A stretch of 64,000 bases of DNA from Benincasa hispida (Eukaryota > Streptophyta > Magnoliopsida > Cucurbitales > Cucurbitaceae): assembly GCF_009727055.1 (NCBI RefSeq), contig NC_052350.1:42775751-42839750 (forward strand). Direction: 5' to 3'. Made by a program: the position numbers and the translations under genes. Numbering within the stretch: the first letter of the stretch is position 1; the number at the start of each line of letters is the position of its first letter. A model generated the notes under the pieces. It searched no databases. It saw nothing but the letters and a program-made list of their open reading frames with translations, and was not told the DNA's origin. Below, piece by piece: positions 1 to 10,200 of this stretch.

Positions 1-610
1 AAACCCTAAAACAAGTCCAGTAAGGAAGTGTAACTCATTATGAACAAACCATATCCAACAAGGTTCTATTTCTTTTCTTCGTTACATGATTTTGTTGAGG
101 TGTACCCAACACTGACAGTTGGGAAACAATTCCATGTGATATCAAATAGTCCTGGAATCCCAAGTCCAAAAACTCTCCAGCTCGATCCGATCGAAGTGTT
201 TTAATCCATCTATCCAATGCGTTTTCAACTTCAGCCTTGAACTCTTTGAACTTTTCAAAGGATTCAGACTTTCGTTGCATAAGATAAACATACCCGTACC
301 TAGAGTAATCATTAGTAAAATTGATAAAATACTCATAGCCACCTCGGGCTTGCACATTCATAGGACTACAAAAATAAGAATGTACTAACTCAAGAGGCTC
401 CTTGGCTCTATAACCTTCTCCAGTAAAAGGTCATTTAGTCATCTTACCCTCAAGGCAAGACTCGCACACTGATAAAAAATTTTCTTCTAACTCACGTAGA
501 AGTCCATTCTTCATCAATCTCTCAATTCTATTGAGATTTATGTGCCTAAACGAAGATGCCAAAGATGGGCATTTTCTTTTGGAGAAATACGATGTGCCCG
601 GTGTCTACTC
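1..610 (-). pseudogene. Ty1/copia GAG-pre-integrase and integrase relic
   Basis: On the minus strand this stretch reads as the GAG-pre-integrase segment followed by the integrase core of a Ty1/copia polyprotein. Around 600-530 a WHLRLG-type pre-integrase motif can be recognised across frames. At 480-440 the CESCLEGKM cysteine motif follows. From 361 down to 38 an open stretch of 107 residues holds the integrase core (GYEYFINFTNDYSRYGYVYL, then LRSDRAGEF and GTPQQN). The retroviral-type integrase would insert the cDNA copy. The frame has stop codons beyond residue 107 (two in a row near position 35) and shifts near 520, so it is dead. The protease that should lie between gag and pre-integrase is missing. 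It continues off the left edge. Confident for class, not for exact borders. Confidence 0.85.
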
Positions 611-1110
611 GCATCATCATCTCACCAGCCTCCAGTTGTCGTCAGGATCTAATCCCCTTAAAAGAAGAACAAACGTGATTAGTGGCACCCTTCCTCTCTT
701 TCCGATAGCGAGGACAGTTTCTCTTCCAGTGTCCATTCTAATTGCAGTGGAAACACTTTCCCTTTTCAACCTGTGAACGCCCTCTTGGGGTGACAGGTTA
801 GAAGTAGAAGGTGCAGATTTCATCCCTAAGGTCGAACCTCTATGGAACGTCTTGGAGGATGAAGCAACATTTACCTCACCCTTATTCCTCTCCTTACTTT
901 TCAGTAAAAATTGTAGGTTTGCAACTCGTTGAGGAGAGTTATAAGGTTATATTTCACTTTGTTAAGAATAACATTACTAACAAAGTGTAGGATGCTCTCC
1001 GGCAAAGAATGCAGGATTATGCTAACCTGGTTGCCCTCATTGATGGTAGACCCATTCAACTCCACCATCCAACTTTGGTCCAAAACAGTTAACCTTTGAC
1101 AATTCCGCGT
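610..1110 (-). pseudogene. Ty1/copia gag fragment with zinc knuckle
   Basis: Minus-strand remnant of a copia gag (UBN2-type) protein, in the same orientation as the integrase fragment next to it. At 1083-901 it reads as the conserved gag stretch ending LLNELQTY. At about 770-700 a CX2CX4HX4C zinc knuckle is visible in one frame as CFHCN, a stop codon, then NGHWKRNC, which would bind the RNA genome in the particle. The zinc knuckle is followed directly by pre-integrase, so the protease has been deleted. The N-terminal gag portion is interrupted at 1116 by the plus-strand LTR. A possible gag start (MDSLGRDSS...) lies on the far side of that LTR near 3150. Confidence 0.75.
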
Positions 1111-1116
1111 AAATGT

Positions 1117-3096
1117 TGTTGGATTTTATGTCCTAAAACTAGTAGTTTGTAAATTAACAAACATATTCTGTTTTGTTTTTCGATAAAGTTGTTATTGAAA
1201 TTGTAATCTTGAATCCAATAAACTAAGGTCCTGAGGCTATTTAATGTAGTGTGAACTTTATGTAGTGAGATAAATGTGGATCAAGTTCAAATATGTAGCC
1301 AAAATGGTCTGTAGTATATGAATAAGGTTGGGCACCTTATTCTGGGGACATTATGGATGCGGCCCATTTTGTAGTTAGTACAAACGATGTGATCCTAAAT
1401 CGTTCATATAGAGACATGAAAGTGGAGGCATCCTATGTAAAGAGTTTACATGAGACTGAACCATGAAATAGTCACTTTTTACATTCTAAACTCCGTTTTA
1501 TGTATAAAACTGACTATTTCATTAATTGATGACCTAGGTAACTTAATCTAATCCTGAGCTAACTATGAACTCTTGTTCACTCGGAATTATCCTTAGATCT
1601 GCATAGGTGAGGGTAGATCATTATCACTGACCCAATAAGCCTCCTATTTCAGGGGTAAAATCAGGTGGATAGCTGGGAACATAGGATGCAAGATGGAATT
1701 CACTCCTACCCGTTATAGGGATAGTAGATAGGTTGTTCCCTTTAGTACTGAATCCAAGTCTTGAACAAGGGCCCCACCCTCTCCTTGGCCCGAGAGGGGT
1801 TCGGTTTATAGGTTGGACCTTAAACCAATTGTTCATTAAAGAATCAGTAAAACTTAAGGAACAAGGTTTTTATGACCCAACCGAGATTACGAACAACCTG
1901 TGAAGGATTAACTTACTAATCATGGTTATATCAAATGGACACAAATATATCTATAGTGAGGGGAGTGCAACTACGTGAGTATAGTGGAATGACCCGTTAG
2001 TTAACGAAGGTTGATTAGCTCCCGTCTAAAGAGTTTAGCCAGCTAATCTCGGATCGTTGGAGCCCATGATCTATAGGTCCATTAGGTTCCCCTACTAGCT
2101 CATATTGAATAAATTTAGAACAGTATGATAGAATAATTTGAATTGTTCGAATTAGGTGAAGAGAGAAAAACTGACAAGTATATGTGATATAGTGGTCGGT
2201 TTTTCAGTTTAGAGATACAGCTTTAATATTTAAATATGATTTAAATATCAAGAATATGAATACGTTCGTATTCATAAGCTCGGAAATAATGGAAATGGTC
2301 AAAGATGTAAAAAGTCAAAGAGTTGACTTTTGACTTTGAAAAGTCAAACTTTGACCGACCTTATATTCAAATGTGATTTGAATTTCAAGAAAATGAATGT
2401 GGATTCATGCTCGAAAGGCCAAAATTAGTTAACACGGAAAAAATCATAAAAAGTCAAAATGTTGACTTTTTGGACAAAGTTTGACTTTGACAAAATGACT
2501 ATTTTGTCCTTTGACTAAAGTTAGTGGGAAAATCCAAACTTTTGTTGGATAATTCCACTAACAAAATAGTGGGCTAGGTGTTGGGTTATAGTGGAGACAT
2601 TAAGCTCACTTAGATAGTGGATTCTAGGTGTTGGGTTTTTATGAATTGATTTCATGTAATTTTTGCATAGCATTTTTCTATAAATATGAGTTTTTAATTT
2701 GGATTAAAGACTTTTTCCATTTTTGCCAAAATAGTTTTCAAAATTTGAGCTGGAAAAAACTCTTTTCTTTGATTGAAGTTCAAAAAAAAAAAAGAAGAAA
2801 AAGAAAACACAAACCAAAAGAAAATCCATATCTTTTTCCATCTCTTTCTCTCTCGGGTTCTTTATCCATCGGGTCTCACAACCCAATTCTGAGTCAAGAG
2901 GATAGTAAGTCAGCTCTAGTGGTGGTCCGTTTGTGTTCGAGTCGAGATTCAACGAGGAAAAGTGGTTTTCGGGAGCTTCAAAGGTAATTTTAATTTACTG
3001 TTTTTCCCTTCAATTGCATGCTTTTTTCCTTTAAATTAAAAGCAATTAGAGTGTAATTAGATCCTTATTCCGTTGCATATGTCTCGTGTTCCATCA
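1117..3096 (+). mobile_element. Solo Ty1/copia LTR (about 2.0 kb)
   Basis: Starts TGTTGGATTTTATGTCC and ends TTCCATCA, the same kind of ends as the copia LTRs at 45216-50792 and 54438-56424. It also shares with them an internal block around 1600-1830 (sequence near GATGGAATTCACTCC). A TATA-like CTATAAATAT lies near 2680. The flanks AATGT (1112-1116) and AGTGT (3097-3101) match at four of five bases, as expected for an aged target-site duplication. No primer-binding site directly follows, and coding remnants on the left run in the opposite direction, so a solo LTR inside the minus-strand copia relic is the simplest reading. The alternative is a 5' LTR with a degenerate PBS near 3116 (TGGTGCTAGAG). 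Confidence 0.7.
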
Positions 3097-3101
3097 AGTG
3101 T

Positions 3102-5130
3102 GAACGCTCGCTTTTGGTGCTAGAGTCCCGCCCTAATGAGTCCATCGTAGGGAATAAATAGATTAGGACAAGAGACTAAGTTACCTTATCCTCTTACGGG
3201 AGATCAAATAAAAAAATGCGCAAAATTGCCATCCTTTATGGGGACACTCTCAGGGTGCCTCGAGGCGATGTGCAGTAACTTTATTCAACCGAATGAGGGA
3301 GACTGAGGGATATGCTGTCGCACTTCCCGCTCCCACTTATTATGAACACTCTCTCCATCTACCTTGATATTAACCTACCCAAACATCATCCGTTAGGGGG
3401 ACACACCAAAGGTGTCTTGAGGCCGATGGTAGATCTCATGGTGTGGACTATTTAGGAGAAATGTGAAAGGTTTAAGTGAAGCATCTCATGCCCCAAGTAC
3501 CTCCCACTGAATGTTCTACCTAGGGGTTCATTAACCTAGATAATCCGGCTACTGATTTGAGTCTAAGTCGTCTTTTTAAAACACTGTTCATAAATAACAT
3601 TTGTCTATGAAATATGAACAAGTTCAAGTAGTCACATTTAAACACTTTAATGGACTATCCTTAACTTGCATGCATGCATGCATCAAATCTATCTAATTCA
3701 CCTTTTCAGGTAAGTTCCCAGGTAGGGGTGTTACGTTCTCATCAACTTAAATACCTCAGCCTAGACAAAACTCTCCTTAGGCAAAAGATCCCTTATATAT
3801 ATATATATTTGTTACACTTTAACCTTTTATTAGTCAATTTAATCTTATTAAACTAATGAAAAAGATTAAAGCCTTAGGGTTGCTAATCATATTAGAACCG
3901 TGATCTTAGGTCTATGTGATCCAAGTTTTAAACATTTTAAAACCTAAGTGAGCATGCATGTCTTTCTTATTTCTTTTAGTTCTAATTTCTCTTTAACTTT
4001 TAAAAAGAAACAACTAAAAAACCATTGCGCACAACAAGGTGTTTATAACATTTAATAAAGTAACCTATGTGTCATGCTTCATGCAATGTTCGGTCATTAC
4101 TATACATAACTTTTATATATACGCGTAATAACTAAGCAGATCATATTTTCCATTCACCCTTATACTATAAAAATTATAATATAAAGATGATGCATGTCAA
4201 TTTTTTTATGCATGCATAAATATAACTCTTATATTATATGATGCATGAGCATGCTATTACATAATTAAATCATGCTTCTCTAAATTATAACATTTACAAT
4301 AAAGAGATGATGCATGATTAATGCATAATCTAAGGTGGGATTTACTATATGTGCATACCATATGACATATAAAAAACATACATCACTTGTATTAAATTAA
4401 GTATCAATGGACCAAGTTGAACCTTTACAAAAAACCAGAATTAAATAACCTTATCTATTACATTTTTCATCGAGTGAACCGGTTCACAGGAAAACCGGGT
4501 CTTGAACTACCAGCAAGACTTCATCATTTAGTAAACATTGAAGGTAGATGATCGCCCAGCACGTACTAGACGATTGGCACGAAAGCTAAACGATCGCTTA
4601 GACGACAACGAGGCTGCGAAGTCTGATTGTCTAGGCGATCGCTTAACACGGTGAAAGGTAAACGATACTGTGCGTTGCTAAGCGATCGTTTAGTCAGTTA
4701 CTAAGTGATGAAGCTTTCTGAGCTAAACGATCGTCTAGTGCGAACGCACGTTAAACGATACATGAGCATCCCATCGTCTACATGACCCGATACTTAGCGA
4801 TCGCTTACCCTATCGTCTATACGACTTAATCAACCCTTGATCGTCTCCATCTTTGAAGAACTGTAACGCTTGCTCCGATCTTCTTCACGAACGACTCAAG
4901 ACTCATACTGACTTTAAATTATAGACTCGATAACGATTATTAATACCCAAAAACGCTGGGGCCTTTACAATCAACTGAAAATGTAAAAGAATTAAATCGA
5001 ATCGGCTAACATCCTAGACAACATCCATTAATCTGCACATCCCAGCAATTTAACGATTAAATAGAGTAGATATGCACCCACCAAGAACGTATATGTAATT
5101 CATTGCAAAAATGAAATTAGAATATCAGAA
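3102..5130 (-). mobile_element. Non-coding leader of the minus-strand copia relic
   Basis: About 2 kb with no credible gene. It lies between the gag remnant and the primer-binding site of the 5' LTR on the minus strand, so it is best read as the long untranslated leader of that copia element. It contains two similar blocks (about 3238-3270 and 3400-3433) of the form GGGACAC...GGTG...CTTGAGGC-GATG, a CATGCATGCATGCATGCA run at 3668-3682, AT-rich stretches with many ATGCAT words (4180-4330), and a cluster of CGATCG-centred motifs at 4550-4850 that is reported separately. Confidence 0.5.
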
Positions 5131-5132
5131 TC

Positions 5133-5146
5133 TGGCTCTGATACCA
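5133..5146 (-). other. Primer-binding site (initiator tRNA-Met type)
   Basis: The minus strand reads TGGTATCAGAGCCA, complementary to the 3' end of plant initiator tRNA-Met and typical of copia elements. It sits immediately inside the LTR ending at 5149, which fixes the orientation of the element as minus. Confidence 0.8.
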
Positions 5147-5148
5147 GT

Positions 5149-5820
5149 TGAAGGACTCTTAACAAAGAGCATCCATGAGCGCATTCGGATCTTTCCGATT
5201 TCATTGTGAACGAAATACAACATACACATTCTAACAGATAGTTATGCAATTGAACACAAGGGAAAGAGTTCTCATACCAGTTGAAGGCTCTCTTTAAATG
5301 TCAAACTCCGAAGCAGCGGATGAACCTCTACTCGAACTCTATCGCCCAGAAAATCAGTGGACTACGACAGTACGATTCTCTCGGTCATGAATTTGAAAAG
5401 GCCAGTTTTAACAGTAAATGTCCTTATAAAGAAAAGTGATAATTTTGAGGTCTGGTCTTATGTAAACATCCCTTGCATAGAATGCCTCCATTCTCATCCA
5501 CATGAATGATTTTGGGATCATACCATTTGTATCAATATACAAAATGGGCTGTATCTAATAGTGTTACTAAGATGAGGTACCCAATCCCATCCATATACTT
5601 ATAGACCATTTTGTCTATATACTAAAACTTGATCCACTTTTATGTCTCCATATAAAGTTAAAGTATTCATATTATACTCACAAATTTGTTTATTGGATTT
5701 TTATAACATAATACATTATCAATAACAATTTATTGAATGAAATACTCAATAATACTTTAATTGATAAATAGAATATGTTTCTAAGATTTACGAACTACGA
5801 GTTTTAGGACATTCCCAATA
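5149..5820 (-). mobile_element. Ty1/copia 5' LTR, minus strand (shortened)
   Basis: On the minus strand it starts TATTGGGAATGTCC (a change from the usual TGTTGGGAATGTCC) and ends CCTTCA next to the primer-binding site. The block near 5470-5660 is homologous to 47340-47560 and 56060-56300 (phrases meaning the same in all three: CATAGAATGCCTCC, then ACTTGATCCACTTTTATGTCTC). At about 670 bp it is much shorter than its 2.0-2.5 kb relatives in this window, so it has probably lost an internal part. It is the 5' LTR of the copia relic whose gag and integrase lie at 1-1110. Confidence 0.7.
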
Positions 5821-5829
5821 CAAAGGAGA

Positions 5830-6412
5830 GGAACCTACAAAAGAAAAACAAGAAGAAAACTAAAAAAAGGAAAGAAAAGAAATCAAATAAATTTTATCAC
5901 CTGGCTATATCCAAGAAGCACAAATTTTTAACGTCGGTTGCTCAACATGACCTGTCCCCTGTTAAAGCACAAAAGAATTCTCCTATTTCTCTAGCCCATT
6001 CTTAGATGAGTCGACATAGTCCCGTAAGGGTATAAGGCCCTTCCTCTTTTGAAGGAAACTAGATAGGTCAAATTTGATCTTTTTCATATTAGTCAAAAAA
6101 GGTAAAAAGAAAGAATCCAAAGACTTAAATGATCCTAAAGATTCGAACTAAAGAAAAAACTCAATAGACTTTGACTTGGCTGACACTAACTCGTAAGGAA
6201 AAGATGAGCAATATTAAAAAAATGTAAGAAATGCCAAGAGAAAGAACAGATCGAGGCTTGAAAGCCTCTAACTCTTTTACCTGAGACTCCTAAGAATGAA
6301 GTACAGGCTCATGCTTAACCTTACTAACTTGTTTCTAGCATGGCATGAGATAGACATCTTCTTCATCACTAAAAGGGTAAAATTCCTCCACGAACTCAAC
6401 CTCAGTGGTAAG
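5830..6412 (-). mobile_element. Athila/Tat-type gypsy relic, 3' part
   Basis: Minus-strand continuation of the gypsy relic at 8060-8936 after removal of the inserted solo LTR. Near 5960-5890 the minus strand carries a block containing GCAACCGACGTTAAA then CTTGGATATAGCCAGG, which resembles the untranslated stretch that follows the last ORF in Athila/Tat elements (consensus with GTTGGGAGGCAACCCA). No protease, reverse transcriptase or integrase is seen, so most of pol is gone. Its 3' LTR is not recognised. The copia LTR begins right at 5820. Confidence 0.5.
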
Positions 6413-8054
6413 TGATAACGGGAAGAAATGCACGTTATTACAGTGCTAAGTTCTTAAACAATGCTGGTTGCATTGATAAAATATGTAAGATTGCGTCCAA
6501 AAAGCATTAAGTTTATAACATTGCGGTTACATGCGTCCATCGCAAAGAATCAGTTAATTTTTGTATTTTTATGTAGAATATGCGTTGACGCAAGGCAAAA
6601 AGCGCGATCATAAGAAATCAACGGACGAGTGCAACATTACTGTAGCTTTGTGATGATTTGTCGCAAACATCTACTCAAGAAGAATTGCCGCATAGAGTCG
6701 CCGCAACTTGGTAGGCTCATCTAGGTGAAAGGCATAATTAATCACGATGGGACAGAAAGCTGATGACTGTCGAATCCGAATTAAGTTGATAAGCCGCTAA
6801 TGATAACAACTACACTCAGCTTTTTGGTGACAAATATTCAGCGCATCAGTCAGAGAATTAAAGCCATCTCATCCGTGCAATCATAAGAGAGAAGCCGTCT
6901 TTCACCCCGAAGGCTCTATAAATACCAAAGGCAACCTTTAGAAGAGGAGTTCAAACACTTAGAGAATTTTCCTTTAGCTTAGCTTTATTCTTAGTTTTTC
7001 TTTTATTTTAAGGCGGAAGCAAGAGAAGGAGGTTGTGTCGATAGATCGTTCCGATGAGCTTGGGAGAGTTTCAGAAGCATCAAGATCAGAGAGAGGGCCA
7101 GCTCCTGTAGAAGCAGGAATATCTTCTGAACCGAATAGAGTTGCCAGTGTAAAGGCCTTGGGCAGCAAGGATTGCTACCAGGCTCTCTACTTTTATCCTC
7201 AATTATTATTTTGTACTCAAACTCATTTATAGAAATAGAATTTACTTTCCTATATCTGTTCACTCTCTGTTTATTATGCATGAGTAGCTAAATCTGTTGA
7301 ATGAGTTGAGAAGCACTTAGCTAGCATAACTGGGGATCTTCATTTTTCGCGATTATCTTGTATTATGTATGCTTCATTCGTCTATTAGAGATACTCGGGA
7401 AGGTAGTCTAAGGATAGGATCTAGCTTTGAAAAGTCAGGTTAGAATCTAAGCTCGGGAGAGTCAGATTAGAACGCATAATCAAGATATAGGAGCTTAGGA
7501 ATAAGCACTGTTTGTTATTACCGCATCGCATGTATCCTAGAGATAGGATATGATTGTGTGCGTTTTGCATCATCGCATAGGAAAAGAGTAGAGACTTAGG
7601 AATAAGCTCTATGGACACTTTTGCATTCAACACATGCGTCATAGACTTAGGAGCACCGCATTTGCATTGGAAAATGACTTGTTGTGTATGGGTGTAGCAT
7701 GATCGCATAGTCTGACGTATTCCCAGGTAACATTAGTTAAAGACCTTCTCAACCCGTTCATTTGTATACTCAGTGCATCTATCGCATAATTGAACTTTTC
7801 TTAAATTCGCCGCATTTAGTTATTTCATTACCACAAACAACAATCACAACAACTATCAATTTATTTGGTTACTGCAAGGTTTTCGTGAAAAATTATCACC
7901 GCATACCGTTTTCCCAAGTTCTTGAGTTCAACCGTGGACTTACCAGGAACTCTGTGGGGTTTACACTTAGATTCCACTGAGAAAACCTGATTGCTCAACG
8001 TAACTCCATCACCGCATTTCATTCCATTTTTCCACCTCATAAAATAATGCATCA
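6413..8054 (+). mobile_element. Solo LTR with perfect 5-bp target duplication
   Basis: Begins TGATAACGGGAAG and ends AATGCATCA, flanked on both sides by GTAAG (6408-6412 and 8055-8059). A TATA box (CTCTATAAATACC, about 6911) stands about 110 bp before a likely leader, which fits an LTR promoter reading right. No primer-binding site, polypurine tract or coding region is attached, and the gypsy gag relic continues on either side, so this is a solo LTR left by LTR-LTR recombination. The element family is probably gypsy, but this is not proven. Many GCATAG/ACCGCAT-like words are scattered through 7480-8060. The short ORFs inside it are not genes. Confidence 0.9.
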
Positions 8055-8059
8055 GTAAG

Positions 8060-8890
8060 AACGATGGGGAGCTCTAAACTGTTCTTGAGTGCCTACATGG
8101 AATTTGCAAGCTGAGGAACAGGACCTACTTAAAAAGCATACGGATTTGAGTCCCTAGGTGAGACTTAATATAATTTTGCACACACTAAGAAAAACTATCA
8201 ATAAGTTCATGGATTATAAAACCCAAAGTATTACCTTGACCGATGCTCTAAGGAACCGGCTGTTCAACTTGACAATTGATGTTAGCCACTTCACTACTCA
8301 GTTCAATACAATCAAAAGATGGTTCCATCCAAGACTCTTCAACTCTCACAATAGATTCAATAATCTGAGCAACTAGGTCACTCAGATTTAGAAATTCAGT
8401 TCTAACTTTGGATCCGAAATGGAAGTGATCCCGCTGGAAACTCGAGGATTCCTGATGACTAAAGGAGGACTCCTACACAATCTCACAAGATTTTTTAGAA
8501 AGCTCCTTAACCAATTCTTATAAAGAAATACCTAAACTGGAGGAAGAGGCATGCATCAATAATGGAGTTTGGTAGGCATCTCCCATGGGGGATAATAATC
8601 ACGCTCAGGACCATGCAAAAGCTGAAGACATGCTTCAGATGGATGACATTGAAACGAACATATTTGGCATGTCTCAAGCTCCAACAATTTCCTAGTAGCT
8701 AAAACTTGAACAAGAGATATTTGATTTCTAAGATCATTAAATTCTCTTACCTCTTGTTCTGTACATTGAATTGCTTGCCTCGAAAGAAGCACATAGTAGA
8801 TATCCATATCATATGCCATGATAAAACAAGCGGACATAAGAAGAGAAAAATATTTTTGGGTTGTTAAAGTTTACAAGTCAAATTTAACTA
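8060..8890 (-). pseudogene. Athila/Tat-type gag remnant
   Basis: The longest open piece (8837-8556) includes CQICSFQCHPSEACLQ, a CX2CX4HX4C zinc motif of the kind found in the gag of Athila/Tat gypsy elements. Below it (8540-8200) a degenerate stretch carries ELVKELSKKS and SDLVAQI, matching the gag coiled-coil region that normally has a form like LVKQ(L/M)...LE.QVGQLA. Several stop codons interrupt the frame. The N-terminal half of gag is absent even though the primer site is only about 90 bp upstream, so there has been a large internal deletion. Confidence 0.6.
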
Positions 8891-8904
8891 AAAGAGATTA
8901 ATCG

Positions 8905-8936
8905 GCTTGCCTCCCTGACAACAACGCCATTTTGTT
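8905..8936 (-). other. Primer-binding site region of the Athila/Tat relic
   Basis: The minus strand reads AATGGCGTTGTTGTCAGGGA, close to the TGGCGCCGTTGCCGGGGA primer-binding site typical of Athila/Tat gypsy elements. It places an LTR at higher coordinates and the gag at lower ones. Confidence 0.65.
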
Positions 8937-8939
8937 CGA

Positions 8940-10200
8940 GGCCCTTTTTGGTGTCACCCCCAAAGGACTAATTATCAAAAGAAATTTATAATATATCAAA
9001 CTACACCTATCACTACAAAGACGTAGCATAGTGGTAAGTATGGGGATGGTCCACAGAGAGGCCACGATTTATTCTTCTCTTAAACTAAATTCGACTATGA
9101 AAATCATTAAAGATGAGGGTTTTGGTTTTGGATAAAATGCTATTGGGTTCGATAGTGTCCATATAGAATTAAAAATACATGCACTACGATCTAGGATTCA
9201 ATTGTGTCGATTAATTGTTAGGAAAGTCATGTTTAATTAACCAATTTTAGCTAGACATTCAGGTAAGAACGTGACGTAACTTAAAACCTATTAGCCATGC
9301 ACGATTATGCATGAACAGTCAACCTCACAATCATACTTTTAGAAATTATAATGGATTCAAAGAAGACACAACTTCAGCATGTAATTTATTCAAAGAACAA
9401 AAAAAAACTCAAGAAATTAGCAAAGAATTAAAGCTCCAAAAACTAGATAGGCAATCTTTACCTTGAGCAATCCATAGACAAATTGAAGAGGAAGATCCAA
9501 TCCATCGTTTACAATCCAAAACAAAATAAAAATCTAACCTAAAGATACAAAAAAGATAAAGGAAGGGGAAGAACAAGCAGCCACTTCTTGGCCTCCATCA
9601 GATTTTTCATCCCCCTTTACCTATTTTGGAAAGAGCATTTTTATACAATAGACACAGTGTTACAACACTGGCAAGAGCATTGCAACACTCTTATTGATAG
9701 TAGCGCTCGAGCATTGGAGTGTTGTCGCAACGTTATTGTTATGTTTGCTTGCAACGGGCGCGTGCATATGGATGCATTGGCATTCCATTAATCTTCACAA
9801 CGTTGTAACACTCGTGGGTAGCATTGTGACTACTTTGTATACGAACCTACTGCCTTACAACATTGCGTCAGAGTGTTGAATGAGGGTTGTGAAGCTCCGA
9901 TGAGGGGCATTTTTGTCATTTCTCCTCTTTTGAAGCCTGGATGCTCAAATCACCTTCAAATTACTTCAAATTAACCTTGTTTCTCTCCATATGCTCGGTT
10001 CTACCTCTTCGGTGCTAAATATCTATAAAATAGGATAGTTAATATAAAAAAAATCCATTAACGATCATAAATTAAGCTAGGATTATAGCTCTTTTTAAGA
10101 GATATCACTAGGTTACGTACTCTTTCGAGCATTTGATTGAGTTTTACCCAACCCAAGTTCTCAATGAATTAAGGTTGAATTAAACACGGGTTAAACAAGA
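8940..10200 (-). mobile_element. Probable 5' LTR of the Athila/Tat relic
   Basis: Non-coding sequence upstream, on the minus strand, of the gypsy primer site. Its inner end is near GTGACACCA (about 8950). The outer end is uncertain and the value given is a guess. It holds a cluster of related words around 9655-9880 in which GTTACAACACT, GCAACACT, GTTGTCGCAACG and CAACGTTGTAACACT recur in both orientations. The two short ORFs overlapping that cluster are chance. Nothing else recognisable. Confidence 0.4.

Noticed and set aside
1..10. AAACCCTAAA at the left edge as telomere repeat
   Set aside because: A single unit in copia integrase coding sequence; no array.
2628..2987. 119-codon ORF on the + strand
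   Set aside because: It spans the promoter-leader part of a copia LTR, including a poly-A stretch, and has no domain.
5133..5146. CTGATACCA words at 5133, 16655, 29152 and 45201 as tRNA gene pieces
   Set aside because: They are primer-binding sites matching only the 3' end of tRNA-Met and lie next to LTR ends; no cloverleaf can be drawn.
9588..9879. Two overlapping + strand ORFs of 60-67 codons
   Set aside because: They lie in a repetitive non-coding LTR-like stretch with no family motif and no start context.
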